A stretch of 64,000 bases of DNA from Candidatus Thermoflexus tengchongensis (GTDB taxonomy: Bacteria > Chloroflexota > Anaerolineae > Thermoflexales > Thermoflexaceae): positions 62,001 to 126,000 of the forward strand of contig JAEVEX010000044.1 of the NCBI GenBank assembly GCA_016842085.1, read 5' to 3'. Each line of letters opens with the position of its first letter. The stretch's first letter is position 1. Shown here piece by piece: positions 33,450-42,747 of this stretch. Position numbers and translations under genes: made by a program. The notes beneath the pieces are model-generated. The model searched no databases and had not been told where the DNA came from. It saw only the letters and a list, made by a program, of their open reading frames with translations.

Positions 33450-34174
33450 CGCCACCTCCGCGAGTTCAGGATCTGAACGGTGAGGAAAAGGAAAGCCGCG
33501 ATCACGCTCAGGTAATACACCACATCGCTGGTGTCGATCAGGCCGCGGCGGAAGTTCATCAGGTGGTTCCGCAGATCGATATGATTCAGGATCTGCTGCA
33601 GCGTGGGGTTGGTGATCCCGTCCGCAGGCAGGCTGGCCACCGCCAGCAGGATCACCAGCCCGATCCCCACCACGGCCGCCACCACCTGGTTCTGAGAAAG
33701 CGACGAGGAGAACAGACCGATGGAAAGCAGGGCTGCCCCGAACAGGAACATCCCCAGATAGCCGGAGAGAATGGGCCCGATGTCCGGGTTGCCCCCCATC
33801 CAGAAGAGCAGAAGGGGATAGGCGCCGGTAGCGATGAGAAGCCCCAGGTAAAACACCAGCGCCGCCAGATACTTCCCCAGCACCACCTCCCAATCCCGAA
33901 CGGGCGCCGTCAACAACAACTCCAGGGTCCCCAGCCGCTGCTCCTCCGCCAGCAGGCGCATGGTCAGCACCGGAGCCACGAAGAGGAGGATGGTGGTCAT
34001 GACCCCGAAGATATAACGCATGGTCGGCTCGGAACGGCTGAGGACCGTGAAGATCACGTCGGTGTAGAAGAAGAAGCCCATCATGGCCAGGAAAGCCGCC
34101 CCGACCAGATAGGCGATCGGGGAGACGAAATAGGCCCCCAGCTCGCGACGGGCGATCGCCCACAGATTCCGCAT
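33446..34174 (-). CDS. ABC-2 type permease (GldF-like)
   Basis: A 242-residue membrane protein from ATG 34174 (MRNLWAIARRELGAYFVSP) with GAGGAGG upstream. Six hydrophobic segments are visible, including YLVGAAFLAMMGFFFYTDVI and VVAAVVGIGLVILLAVASLP, with the ABC-2 hallmark RRELGAYF at the start and EEQRLGTLELLLTAPVRDWE in the coupling region. It forms the channel with the ATPase whose gene ends 13 bases upstream. Its stop overlaps the ATG of the GldG-like gene. Confidence 0.9.
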   Translation of the reverse strand: MRNLWAIARRELGAYFVSPIAYLVGAAFLAMMGFFFYTDVIFTVLSRSEPTMRYIFGVMTTILLFVAPVLTMRLLAEEQRLGTLELLLTAPVRDWEVVLGKYLAALVFYLGLLIATGAYPLLLFWMGGNPDIGPILSGYLGMFLFGAALLSIGLFSSSLSQNQVVAAVVGIGLVILLAVASLPADGITNPTLQQILNHIDLRNHLMNFRRGLIDTSDVVYYLSVIAAFLFLTVQILNSRRWR

Positions 34175-34187
34175 GGAAGCAACCTCC

Positions 34188-35108
34188 TCAATCCTGAGCG
34201 GTGACCTGGAGGAAAAGATCTTCCAGCGTGAGGCCAACCGGGCGAAGCTCCAGCAGCCGCCAGCCCTGACGCATCACCGTCTCCGCAATCGCCGGGCTGG
34301 GATCCTCCCGGGCATTATTCGCCACCTCGATCTCATAGACGCCTGGCTCCAGCCGCTCCACGCGGCGCACCCCCGGCAGCGCGCTCAGGATCTCCGGGAC
34401 CTGCCGGTCGCCTCCTTCCACCCGCAGGAAAATGCGATCCGGTCGCCGGCTGCGCAGGGCCTCGCCCAGGGTCATATCCGCCCGGACCCGCCCCCGGTGG
34501 ATGATCAGGACGCGGTCGCAGATCTGCTGGACCTCCGCCAGGATATGGGTGGAGAGAAGAATGGTGTGGGTTTTCCCCAGCTCCTGGATCAGATCGCGGA
34601 CCTCTCTCACCTGCCGGGGATCCAGGCCGATGGTAGGCTCGTCCAGGATCAGGACATCCGGGTTATGCAGGATGGCCTGGGCCAATCCTACCCGCTGGCG
34701 ATATCCCTTGGAGAGCTTGCCGATCAGGACATCTGCCCGATCTTCCAGCCCCGTGAGGGCCATGGCGCGCTCCACCGCGGCTTTCCGGTTCGAAAGGCCG
34801 CGGATCTCGGCCATGAAATTCAGATAAGCGCGAACGCTCATCTCGGGATATAGCGGCACCGTCTCCGGAAGGTAGCCGATGTGGCGGCGAGCCTCCAGGG
34901 ATTGGAGCACGGTATCGTAGCCGGCGATGCGAGCGCGGCCCCGCGTGGGCGGCATATAGCCGGTGAGGATGCGCATGGTCGTCGTCTTGCCCGCCCCATT
35001 CGGGCCCAGGAAGCCGACGATCTGGCCCCGCTCCACCCGGAACGTCACATCCTCGATGGCCACCACCTGGTTGCCATAGATCTTGGTCAATCCCTCCGCT
35101 TCGATCAT
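34188..35108 (-). CDS. ABC transporter ATP-binding protein (GldA-like exporter)
   Basis: A 306-residue ATPase from ATG 35108. Walker A LGPNGAGKTTTMRILTGYM, Q-loop region IGYLPETVPLYPEMSV, signature LSKGYRQRVGLAQAI, Walker B VLILDEPTIGLDP and switch His STHILAEVQQ are all present. A C-terminal extension (IFLRVEGGDRQVPEILSALP) is of the DUF4162 type seen in ABC-2 exporters. It is the first gene of the exporter operon reaching leftwards to the DUF4340 gene. Cargo is unknown. Confidence 0.92.
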   Translation of the reverse strand: MIEAEGLTKIYGNQVVAIEDVTFRVERGQIVGFLGPNGAGKTTTMRILTGYMPPTRGRARIAGYDTVLQSLEARRHIGYLPETVPLYPEMSVRAYLNFMAEIRGLSNRKAAVERAMALTGLEDRADVLIGKLSKGYRQRVGLAQAILHNPDVLILDEPTIGLDPRQVREVRDLIQELGKTHTILLSTHILAEVQQICDRVLIIHRGRVRADMTLGEALRSRRPDRIFLRVEGGDRQVPEILSALPGVRRVERLEPGVYEIEVANNAREDPSPAIAETVMRQGWRLLELRPVGLTLEDLFLQVTAQD

Positions 35109-35235
35109 AAGACCTCACTCCCGCCCGGGATACGCCATGCTGCACAGATCCCAGCTGCTCCGACGAGCACAGGTAACCTGCGAGAGAAAAGGGATGAACC
35201 TCGAGCGATCCCCACAGTCCCTTTATACAACCTGC

Positions 35236-35428
35236 GCTCCGCAAAATTCAGCATGATAGGGGATAACCCACGCCGGCACGATGGTAGGTCACCTGCCGGA
35301 TGAGGTCAAACGGGCAGGATGCCGGCGGCGGGCGGAACCCGAGGGCCTGCCCCCGTCCGGGGGCCAGCCAGCCCTCTGCGAGGGACCTGTACACGAAACC
35401 CCGCCCTTCGGACCGGCGGGGTTTTATT
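35236..35428 (+). ncRNA. Candidate structured small RNA with its own intrinsic terminator
   Basis: The gap 35109-35467 has no gene, yet ends with a plus-strand terminator although every gene for 5 kb before it is on the minus strand. A closing helix GTAGGTC (35284-35290) with GACCTGT (35384-35390) encloses CCTGCC/GGCAGG (35292-35318), CGGG/CCCG (35329-35341), GCCCCC/GGGGGC (35349-35364) and CCCTC/GAGGG (35372-35384). A weak promoter TCGAGC-17-TATACA (35201-35229) could start it near 35236. I could not match it to 6S, SRP, RNase P, tmRNA or a known riboswitch. The 5' end is approximate. Confidence 0.35.
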
Positions 35429-35430
35429 TC
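35396..35430 (+). terminator. Intrinsic terminator
   Basis: AAACCCCGCC (35396-35405) pairs perfectly with GGCGGGGTTT (35415-35424) around CTTCGGACC, followed by T-A-T-T-T on the plus strand. The T-rich tail marks plus-strand termination; in the other direction the tail is TTTCGTGT, so it may also weakly end the HD gene transcript. Confidence 0.7.
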
Positions 35431-35467
35431 CAGCACCATTCAATATAGGCAACCCGAAGACAGCCTG

Positions 35468-36145
35468 TCAAGTCCCTCCATCCTCGAAGTCCTCCCCCCG
35501 GATCTCTGCCTCCAGCCACTCGATGGCTTTCTGCATCCGGGCCAGGCGAACTTCCGCCCATCGCCGACCGGTCTCCGTCTGCATCCGTCCGGGCAGGAAA
35601 CGGATCTTGCGGTAGAACTCACGGGCCGCAGAGTCCGTATCTCTCCCCCCTTCCCCAACCGGCATCCAGAGGGGATGCCGGTGAACGCCGCTGTAGGCGA
35701 AGAGGCGGGCCAGGCCGATGATCCCCAGCGCGTCCAGTTTGTCCGCGTCGAAGAGCACACGGGCCTCCAGCGTGTGAGCGGCCCGGGGCTCCCGGAACCG
35801 ATGGGCTTCGATGGCATGGGCGACGGCCTCGATGAACCCGGGGGGCGCCCCTCGTTCTGCCAGCCACCGGCGGGCGAAGGCCGCGGAAGCGGCGGCGTGA
35901 TCGTTTTCCTCGCGACACACATCATGAAGCAACGCCGCCGCCCGCACCACGGCTCGATCGGCCCCCTCCATGCGGGCGATCCGTTCGGCGAGGTGCATGA
36001 CCCGCAGGACATGCTCGAAATCATGAACCGGATCGCGCCCCGTATACAGGGGGCGAACCGCTTCCGGATCAAGCTCCACGGCGATCTCCTCTCCAGGCAG
36101 GGGTTGCGCAGTGGATTCCCTCCGGGAAGCGGAGCCACTCCGCAT
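35468..36145 (-). CDS. HD domain metal-dependent hydrolase
   Basis: About 225 residues from ATG 36145 (MRSGSASRRESTAQPLPGEE), four bases after the MBL gene stop; starts further upstream overlap that gene. HD motifs are clear: GRDPVHDFEHVLRVMHLAER, RAAALLHDVCREEND and VLFDADKLDALGIIG, giving H...HD...D metal ligands. Such small HD proteins are usually phosphohydrolases acting on nucleotides or related compounds. The pairing with an MBL hydrolase suggests a joint role that cannot be specified. Start assignment is moderate. Confidence 0.8.
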   Translation of the reverse strand: MRSGSASRRESTAQPLPGEEIAVELDPEAVRPLYTGRDPVHDFEHVLRVMHLAERIARMEGADRAVVRAAALLHDVCREENDHAAASAAFARRWLAERGAPPGFIEAVAHAIEAHRFREPRAAHTLEARVLFDADKLDALGIIGLARLFAYSGVHRHPLWMPVGEGGRDTDSAAREFYRKIRFLPGRMQTETGRRWAEVRLARMQKAIEWLEAEIRGEDFEDGGT

Positions 36146-36149
36146 GGGC

Positions 36150-36890
36150 TCACAGCACCCGCATTCCATCCCATCCGACCTCCACCGGGCCCGCGAAGGC
36201 TTCACGGGCACGGGCTTTCCATTCCTCCGGATCGATCTCCGGCGGCACATGCACCAGAACCAGCCGCCGCACGCCGGCTTCCCGTGCCACCCACCCTGCG
36301 CCTTCTGGAGGAGTATGCCCGGGATATGGGCCCGTCGCCTCATGGATCAGGACATCCGCCCCACGGGCAAGGCGGATCATCTCCGGGCATGGCGCGGTAT
36401 CCGCGGAATAGACGGCCACCCCCTCAGGGAGCTCGAGCCGCAGAGCCAGGGTGGGGACGCTGTGGGAAACCGGAGCGGTCACCAGGCGGATCTCCCCGCT
36501 GGCTTCCACCACCGCCCCGTGCTCCAGCGGGATCGGCCGCCAGTTCACCGGAAACATGCCGCTCCAGGACCGCCACTCAAACAGCTCCAGCAATGCGCGG
36601 GCCCGCTCCACGGTATCCTCCGGGCCAGCGATCCAGAGCGGATGAGTTCGTCCCCGCAACCACAATCCCATCAGCAGCAGCGGCAGCGCGCCGAGATGAT
36701 CCGGGTGGCGGTGGGAGAGGAACACCCCTTCCAGGCGCGCCGGATCCAGGCCCATGCGGCTCAGACGATGGAGCGGTGACCCCCCGGCCTCGATCAGAAT
36801 CAGGCGGCTGGCATGCTCCACGACCAGGCCCACATAGTCCCGCTGGGAATCCGGAACAGCCCCCGAAGTCCCCAGAAGCCAGAGCGCCAT
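36150..36890 (-). CDS. MBL-fold metallo-hydrolase (RNase Z-like)
   Basis: About 246 residues from ATG 36890 (MALWLLGTSGAVPDSQRD) with GGAG about nine bases upstream; the frame is open to 36968. The metal-binding motif is FLSHRHPDHLGALPLLLMGL, with later ligands in VTAPVSHSVPTLALRLE, VYSADTAPCPEMIRLA and LVHVPPEI. The layout and the GTSGAVP start resemble the RNase Z/arylsulfatase-like branch. It could process tRNA 3' ends or hydrolyse a small ester; nothing nearby decides. It is translationally close to the HD gene downstream. Confidence 0.82.
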   Translation of the reverse strand: MALWLLGTSGAVPDSQRDYVGLVVEHASRLILIEAGGSPLHRLSRMGLDPARLEGVFLSHRHPDHLGALPLLLMGLWLRGRTHPLWIAGPEDTVERARALLELFEWRSWSGMFPVNWRPIPLEHGAVVEASGEIRLVTAPVSHSVPTLALRLELPEGVAVYSADTAPCPEMIRLARGADVLIHEATGPYPGHTPPEGAGWVAREAGVRRLVLVHVPPEIDPEEWKARAREAFAGPVEVGWDGMRVL

Positions 36891-36992
36891 CGATTTGCAC
36901 TCCATCCGCAGCACGGGTCCGCCAGCTCGGGTTGAAGAGCAGGGTGGACGGACCATGAACCCGCCCACGTTCCTGTCCCCGCTCGTCCAGAT

Positions 36993-39458
36993 CTACCGAC
37001 GGTTCTTCCCCCGGCGTCCCTTTCGACCGTTCCGTCCGCCTCCCTTTTCGTAAGCGGCCGGGGCGATCAGACGGATCATCGTTTCGTTGTTCTTCAAGCT
37101 GACCACCGCTGTCCCAGGCCGCGCCCGGCCAGCCCGAGGGAGATCCTTCACCCTGACCGCCTTCACCGTCCCCCGGTTGCCCACCACCCACAGGGTCTCA
37201 TCCTCCTCCGCCGCGGCGACCCCAACCACGGGCCCGGTCTTCGCCGAAACCGTCGTTGTCTGCACGCCCACACCATACCGGCCCTGTCGCGGGTATTCTT
37301 TCGCCGCCGTGCGCTTCATAAAGCCATGGGCCGTCCCGATGACGATAACCCCCTGCGGTTTCACCAGGGCGGCCCCGATCACCTGATCCTTCTCGCCGAG
37401 CTTGATGCCCAGCACCCCGGCGGCGCTCAGGCCCATCACCCGCACTTCTTCCTCCGCGAATCGGATGGCCTGACCTGCTGCGGTGGCCAGCAGGATCTCG
37501 CCATCCCCGTAAGTGGTGAAGGCAGCCACCAGCGCATCCTCCTCGGCAACCCCCATCGCTGGGAAGGCGCCAGGGCGATTCAGGTCCGCCCAGGCCACGC
37601 GCTTGCACATGGCATTCCGGGTCACGAGGAACACATAAGGGCCCGCCCCGTCGGTATCGATCCGCCCCGGCATCGGCAGCGCGGCCACCACGGTCTCGCC
37701 CTCCGGAAGGGCGATCAGATCAGGGAGGGGAACCCCTTCCTCGCCCTCCGGGATCCGATGCACGGCCACGGCCGCCGCCGTCCCCCGGTCTGTGAAGAGG
37801 ACCACTGCGCCGCGGGTGTTCCCCCGCACCAGCGCCACCGGTCGGTCTCCGTGGGGCCATGCCGGCCCACCCCGAAGCGGCGTTCGGAGGATCCGACCGC
37901 CGGCGGTGATCGTCACCCAGACCGGCTGATCGGGCATCAGATCTTCCACCGTGAGAGCCCCACGCGCCCGGTCCGCGATGAACGTCCGCCGCGCGTCCCC
38001 ATACTTCGCCTTGAGCTCCTGGAGTTCCTCGCGGATCACCCCCAGGATCTTCTTCGGATGGGCCAGCAGATCCTCCAGCTCCCGGATCCGGCGCTGCTTC
38101 TCTTTGTATTCCGTCTCGATCTTCTCCCGTTCCAGCCGCGCCAGCCGCCGCATGGGCATCTCCAGGATGGCCAGCGCCTGAACCTCCGTCAGCCGATAGC
38201 GCCGCATCAGCCCCGCCTTTGCCTCCTCCGCATCCTTCGAGCGCCGGATCAACATGATCACCTCATCCAGGTGCGCCAGGGCGGTCAGCAACCCTTCCAG
38301 GATATGGGCGCGCTCCCGGGCCCGGGCCAGCTCGTATTCGCTGCGACGCCGGATCACCTGCTGCCGGTGCTCCACGAAGAGCTGAAGGACCTTCTTCAGA
38401 GGGAGCAGACGCGGCTCCCCATCCACCAGAGCCAGCATCTGCACACCGAAGGTCGTCTGCATCGGCGTATGTTTGTAAAGGGCCGCCAGCACCTCCCGGG
38501 GGTCCGCGGTCCGGGCCACCTCGATCACCAGCCGCATCCCCCGCCGGTCGGATTCATCGCGCAAATCGGTGATCCCCTCGATGCGCCCTTCCCGGACCAG
38601 CTCGGCGATCCGCTCGATGAGGGCCGCCTTGTTCACCTGATAGGGCAGCTCCGTCACCACGATCCGCACCTTCCCCCGTTCCGCCTCCTCGATGTGGGCG
38701 CGGGCTTGAACAATAAACTGCCCCTTCCCGACCGCATAAGCCGCGCGCAGCGCGTCGGTTTCGCCATCATCCGCATAGCGGAACACCACACCGCCCGTCG
38801 GGAAATCCGGACCCTTGATGAAAGCCAGCAGATCGTCCACCGTGATGCGATCCAGGCGGCCCCAGTTGTCGATCATGTAACACAGGGCGTCGCAGACCTC
38901 GCCCAGGTTGTGGGGGGGGATGCTGGTGGCCATCCCCACTGCGATCCCCGACGCCCCATTGATCAGAAGCTGCGGCACCTTCGCCGGCAGCACCACCGGC
39001 TCCCTCAACGAACCATCGAAATTGTCCGCCCAGTCCACCGTCTCCTTCTCCAGATCCGTCAGCAGCTCCTCCGCCATCGCCGTCAGCCGCGCCTCCGTAT
39101 ACCGCATCGCCGCCGGCGGATCCCCATCGATGGACCCGAAATTCCCCTGCCCGTCCACCAGCGGATAACGCATCGTGAACTCCTGGGCCATCCGGGCCAG
39201 GGCCTCATACACCGCCATATCCCCGTGAGGGTGAAACTTCCCCAGCACCTCCCCCACAATCCGCGCCGACTTCTTGTAAGGGGCGTTCGGATGCAGCCCC
39301 ATCTCGTGCATCACATACAGGATGCGGCGCTGCACCGGCTTCAGCCCATCCCGCACATCCGGCAGCGCCCGCGCCACAATCACACTCATGGCGTAGGAGA
39401 GATACGCCTGCTGCACTTCCTCCTGGATCTCAATTTGCTGAACCCGCTCAACCGCCAT
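36993..39458 (-). CDS. gyrA: DNA gyrase subunit A (type IIA topoisomerase A subunit)
   Basis: An 821-residue protein from ATG 39458 ([20 protein letters not shown]) behind AGGAGG. The breakage-reunion domain has [37 protein letters not shown] and the active-site Tyr120 in [10 protein letters not shown]. The C-terminal six-bladed beta-pinwheel shows repeated G-x-(I/V)-LRT and SKKG-like turns. The GyrA box, usually QRRGGKG, is replaced by RQGRYGVGV, so the wrapping motif is degenerate, which leaves open a topoisomerase IV-like activity. It would act with GyrB, not in the window. The C-terminus ends in a basic tail [14 protein letters not shown]. Confidence 0.93.
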   Translation of the reverse strand: MAVERVQQIEIQEEVQQAYLSYAMSVIVARALPDVRDGLKPVQRRILYVMHEMGLHPNAPYKKSARIVGEVLGKFHPHGDMAVYEALARMAQEFTMRYPLVDGQGNFGSIDGDPPAAMRYTEARLTAMAEELLTDLEKETVDWADNFDGSLREPVVLPAKVPQLLINGASGIAVGMATSIPPHNLGEVCDALCYMIDNWGRLDRITVDDLLAFIKGPDFPTGGVVFRYADDGETDALRAAYAVGKGQFIVQARAHIEEAERGKVRIVVTELPYQVNKAALIERIAELVREGRIEGITDLRDESDRRGMRLVIEVARTADPREVLAALYKHTPMQTTFGVQMLALVDGEPRLLPLKKVLQLFVEHRQQVIRRRSEYELARARERAHILEGLLTALAHLDEVIMLIRRSKDAEEAKAGLMRRYRLTEVQALAILEMPMRRLARLEREKIETEYKEKQRRIRELEDLLAHPKKILGVIREELQELKAKYGDARRTFIADRARGALTVEDLMPDQPVWVTITAGGRILRTPLRGGPAWPHGDRPVALVRGNTRGAVVLFTDRGTAAAVAVHRIPEGEEGVPLPDLIALPEGETVVAALPMPGRIDTDGAGPYVFLVTRNAMCKRVAWADLNRPGAFPAMGVAEEDALVAAFTTYGDGEILLATAAGQAIRFAEEEVRVMGLSAAGVLGIKLGEKDQVIGAALVKPQGVIVIGTAHGFMKRTAAKEYPRQGRYGVGVQTTTVSAKTGPVVGVAAAEEDETLWVVGNRGTVKAVRVKDLPRAGRARPGTAVVSLKNNETMIRLIAPAAYEKGGGRNGRKGRRGKNRR

Positions 39459-39542
39459 CTTGCCTCCTGAGAGCTGAAGTGTAAGCGAATCGTTCTGGCT
39501 AAGGGGCATCGAAGGTGTCTCCTCAGCCCGGAAATCCTTTCC

Positions 39543-40721
39543 TTAAACGACATCTGGTGGAAGCGGCTCTGTTTTTACGATCCCCAGGATATGGCGGGCG
39601 ATCACCAGGCGCTGGATCTCGCTGGTACCCTCCCCGATGGTCATCAGGCGGGCATCCCGATAAAGCCGCTCCACCGGGAACTCCCGGCTGTAGCCATAAC
39701 CCCCGTGGATCTGAATCGCGTTGCGGGTCACCCGCTCCGCCATCTCGCTGGCGAACAGCTTGGCCATCGCCGCCGCCTGGGTATAAGGCAACCCCTGATC
39801 CCGCAGCCACGCCGCCCGATACACCAGAAGCCGCGCGGCCTCGATCTCCACCGCGGCATCGGCCAGCATCCACTGGATCGCCTGATAGGCGGCGATGGGC
39901 TGGCCGAAGGCCGTTCGTTCCCTGGCATATCGCACCGCCTCCTCGAAGGCGGACTGAGCCAGCCCCACGGAAAGGGCCCCGATGCCGATACGGCCGCCAT
40001 CCAGCACCTGCAGGGCGTAGGGCAGGCCCCGACCCGGCTCCCCCAGCAGGTGGTCCATAGGCACCCGCACGTGATCGAACGTCACCGCGTGGGTGGGCGA
40101 CCCGTGAAGGCCCATCTTCTTCTCCGGCGGAGCGATGGAAACCCCGGGGGCATCTGTGGGCACAATGATCAGGCTGAGGCCGCGCTTGCCGGCCTCGGGG
40201 TCCGTGCGGCAGAGGGTCACGATGACCTCCGCGATGCCTGCATTCGTGCACCACATCTTCTGGCCCGTGATCACCCATTCGTCCCCATCGCGAACCGCCA
40301 TCGTGCGGATCGCCCCCAGGTCGCTGCCGCAATGGGGTTCCGTCAGAGCCAGAGCGGCCAGCCCGTTACGGCCGCTGGTCAGAGCGGGCAGCCACCGTCG
40401 CTTCTGGGCCTCGCTGCCGAACAGCACGATGGGCGCCAGGCCCAGGCCATTGTGCGCAGCCAGGGAAAGGGCGGTCGAGCCACAGCCCCGGGCGATCTCC
40501 TCGATCGCCATCGCCGCGCTGACATGATCCAGCCCGGCCCCCCCATAGGCTTCCGGCACGGTCAATCCCAGCAGACCCAGGGAGGCCCCTTTCCGGACGG
40601 CTTCCCAGTTGAACTCCCCGGTTTCATCCACATGCCGGGCTCGGGGCCTCAGTTCCTGCTCCACGAAATCCCGAACCGCCTGCCGAAACAGCCGCTGTTC
40701 TTCCGTTAGCCGGAAATCCAT
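39543..40721 (-). CDS. Acyl-CoA dehydrogenase
   Basis: A 392-residue flavoenzyme from ATG 40721 with GGAGGG upstream. Family features: ALTEPHCGSDLGAIRTMAVR and QKMWCTNAG (FAD contacts), RTAFGQPIAAYQAIQWMLAD, and IQIHGGYGYSREFPVERLYR followed by IGEGTSEIQRLVIARHIL, whose Glu in GEGTSEIQ is the catalytic base. It oxidises acyl-CoA to enoyl-CoA and passes electrons to ETF. The chain-length preference cannot be read. It stands between gyrA and the LCP gene on the same strand without other fatty-acid genes. Confidence 0.93.
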   Translation of the reverse strand: MDFRLTEEQRLFRQAVRDFVEQELRPRARHVDETGEFNWEAVRKGASLGLLGLTVPEAYGGAGLDHVSAAMAIEEIARGCGSTALSLAAHNGLGLAPIVLFGSEAQKRRWLPALTSGRNGLAALALTEPHCGSDLGAIRTMAVRDGDEWVITGQKMWCTNAGIAEVIVTLCRTDPEAGKRGLSLIIVPTDAPGVSIAPPEKKMGLHGSPTHAVTFDHVRVPMDHLLGEPGRGLPYALQVLDGGRIGIGALSVGLAQSAFEEAVRYARERTAFGQPIAAYQAIQWMLADAAVEIEAARLLVYRAAWLRDQGLPYTQAAAMAKLFASEMAERVTRNAIQIHGGYGYSREFPVERLYRDARLMTIGEGTSEIQRLVIARHILGIVKTEPLPPDVV

Positions 40722-40740
40722 GGCGAGCCCTCCGGGAAGT

Positions 40741-42069
40741 TTAACGCTCCGGGAAATCCGCGCCCAGGCGGATCAGCAGGTCACACGCGCAACGGAGATC
40801 CTGGACCTCCCGGATCGCTGTTGGAGGCAGGCCCAGCCATCCGGCCACCTGGCGGCCGGCCTCCTGGGCTTCGGGGCGGACCAGGATCCGGGTCTCCGGA
40901 TAATCGAAGCGATCCGCGTTGCTGATCTCCACGATCTCGGCCCCCAGCCCGCGAAGGGCATCCGCCACGCGGGTCGCCAGGCCCGGCCGCAGCGTGCCGT
41001 TCTGAACCGCGACCCGGGCCTCCAGGCGAGGCAGCTGGGGTCCGAAGAAATCCACCAGCGCCTCCCGAACCTTCTCCGGGATCCGGACCAGAACCTCCGC
41101 CCCATCGGGCGTCGTGTAGGGTCGGGTCATGGAAGGGCCGATGGTCACCATGTGGATCTTTTCATCCGGGATGCGAGCCGCCAGGCGGGCCAGGGCGATC
41201 ATCTCTTCCAGGGTCAGGTTCGTTCGGATCCCATCCTTCAGGGTTTCCCACAAAGCGGGAGCGCGGGCAATCAAAGCGGGCAGCATGTTCAGCCGCAACA
41301 CCCGATCTCGAACCGCCCGGATCACCTCCTGCTGGCGGCGCATCCGATCGAAATCCCCCCCGCGCGTGGCCCGCGTCCGCGCGTATTTCAACGCTGTCCG
41401 TCCATCGAGATGCTGACACCCGGCATCGATGTGGAACGGCTCGTAACCATAGCGGGCATCCGGATAATGCGGATCATCAATGGGTTCCGGGACACAGAGA
41501 TCAATGCCCCCGAGGAGATCAATAGCTTTCTCGAAGGCCGTGAAATTCACCCGCACATAATAAGCGATGGGGATTCCGAAGTTATAGCGGATTGTCTCCT
41601 GAGCCAGGGCGATCCCTCCACCTGGATACCCATAGGCATCCCCCAGGAAATGCGCGGTGTTGATCCGGTTCTCCCCGAATCCCGGGATGGTCACCCACAG
41701 ATCCCGGGGGATGGACAGCAAACCCGCGGAGAGCCCAACCGGGTCCAGCGTAGCGATCATGATCGTGTCCGTCCGCCACGGCCCCGGTTCCCCTTCCCGC
41801 TGGTCGATCCCCAGGATCAGGATATTCACCCGCTCCCTGCCGGTCCACTCGGGAACCACAACAGGATGATCGGGAGAGGTTCCCGAAGAGGAGGCAGATT
41901 CCCCCCCGGGCGAGGGAGGTGAGGAAACCCGCAGCGCCTCCTGGAAGGCGAGCCGATAGCTCAGCGTGCCAAGCCCCCCACCCAGCCCCAGGACCAGGAG
42001 GACCCAGAGCGCGGCGGGCCAGCGGAAAGGGGAACGCCGTGGGAATGAGCGCTGGAGCCCGGGCGTCAT
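40741..42069 (-). CDS. LCP family cell-envelope glycopolymer transferase
   Basis: A 442-residue protein from ATG 42069 behind GAGGGGGAG. One membrane helix (ALWVLLVLGLGGGLGTLSY) is followed by a Ser/Pro linker and the LytR-CpsA-Psr domain: VNILILGIDQREGEPGPWRT, DTIMIATLD, LLSIPRDLWVTIPGFGENRI and LKYARTRATRGGDFDRMRRQ, the Arg-rich pyrophosphate site. A LytR C-terminal domain (VAVQNGTLRPGLATRVADAL) ends it. LCP enzymes ligate polyprenyl-linked polymers to the cell wall outside the membrane. It follows cdd by ten bases, probably an operon of convenience. Confidence 0.92.
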   Translation of the reverse strand: MTPGLQRSFPRRSPFRWPAALWVLLVLGLGGGLGTLSYRLAFQEALRVSSPPSPGGESASSSGTSPDHPVVVPEWTGRERVNILILGIDQREGEPGPWRTDTIMIATLDPVGLSAGLLSIPRDLWVTIPGFGENRINTAHFLGDAYGYPGGGIALAQETIRYNFGIPIAYYVRVNFTAFEKAIDLLGGIDLCVPEPIDDPHYPDARYGYEPFHIDAGCQHLDGRTALKYARTRATRGGDFDRMRRQQEVIRAVRDRVLRLNMLPALIARAPALWETLKDGIRTNLTLEEMIALARLAARIPDEKIHMVTIGPSMTRPYTTPDGAEVLVRIPEKVREALVDFFGPQLPRLEARVAVQNGTLRPGLATRVADALRGLGAEIVEISNADRFDYPETRILVRPEAQEAGRQVAGWLGLPPTAIREVQDLRCACDLLIRLGADFPER

Positions 42070-42079
42070 TCGCTCCCCC

Positions 42080-42475
42080 TCAGCGAACGGCTTTCAGGTC
42101 CTTGGGGCCGAAAGGCTCCGGGAGCAACCGGCGGAGGGATGTCTCTCGAACCTCGCCTTTCGCATCCACCAGCAGGATCCGCAGATCCGGAGCGAACTCC
42201 GAAAGCACCTGGCGGCACGCCCCGCACGGTGTGCCGCCGTTCTCCGTCGCGATGGCGATCGCCGTAAAACCATATTCCCCTTCCGAGATCGCTTTAAAGA
42301 CCGCCACTCGCTCCGCACATAATCCGAGCGGATAAACTGCGTTCTCCACATTGCATCCGGTGAACACCTGACCGGAGGCACCCAGCAGGGCGGCCCCCAC
42401 CCGGTAACCGGAGTAAGGCGCATAGGCGCGCTCCCGCATTCGCATGGCCAGCTCAACCAGCACCCGATCGTCCAT
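42080..42475 (-). CDS. cdd: Cytidine deaminase
   Basis: A 131-residue enzyme from ATG 42475. The zinc site is complete: FTGCNVENAVYPLGLCAERV (Cys and catalytic Glu) and NGGTPCGACRQVLSEF (two Cys). The start APYSGYRVGAALLG is typical of the tetrameric class. It deaminates cytidine and deoxycytidine in pyrimidine salvage. It precedes the LCP gene. The 272-bp gap to the right (42476-42747) separates cdd from the amino-acid transporter, and I see no gene, RNA or clear hairpin in it. Confidence 0.96.
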   Translation of the reverse strand: MDDRVLVELAMRMRERAYAPYSGYRVGAALLGASGQVFTGCNVENAVYPLGLCAERVAVFKAISEGEYGFTAIAIATENGGTPCGACRQVLSEFAPDLRILLVDAKGEVRETSLRRLLPEPFGPKDLKAVR

Positions 42476-42747
42476 CTCAGATGCCCCCCGACGAAGTAGG
42501 CCCTTTCATACTACAACTGCATCAAAGCCCAGAGAAGAATTTTACAGCGAAGGGGGGGAGTCGACCGGGGTTGAGAAGGATCAAGGCATATGGCCCGTGG
42601 GCTCATGAGGATCGATGGGAGATTTTCCCGTGGGAGATGCCTGGGGATCCTGCCCGCATCCCGGAGGGGAAGAGCCGTTCGGCCTCCCGGATTGAGGTCA
42701 ACGGCGTAAGTCCCGTGGGATCCGGACCGAACGCCGGGGACTCCCTG

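Noticed and set aside
31875-34163. A 762-residue version of the GldG-like protein extending over the permease gene.
   Set aside because: The first part is an out-of-frame reading of the permease; ATG 33449 with GGAGGTGG fits the family.
35236-35428. Identification of the candidate RNA as SRP RNA, 6S RNA, tmRNA, RNase P or a cobalamin/TPP riboswitch.
   Set aside because: The hallmark sequences of each (SRP tip loop, tmRNA tRNA-like end, RNase P core, riboswitch boxes) are not present.
37326-39470. A 714-codon plus-strand frame opposite gyrA, and a similar one at 59198-61300 opposite the GAF kinase.
   Set aside because: His/Gln/Arg/Pro-rich composition typical of antisense shadows; the minus-strand genes are well supported.
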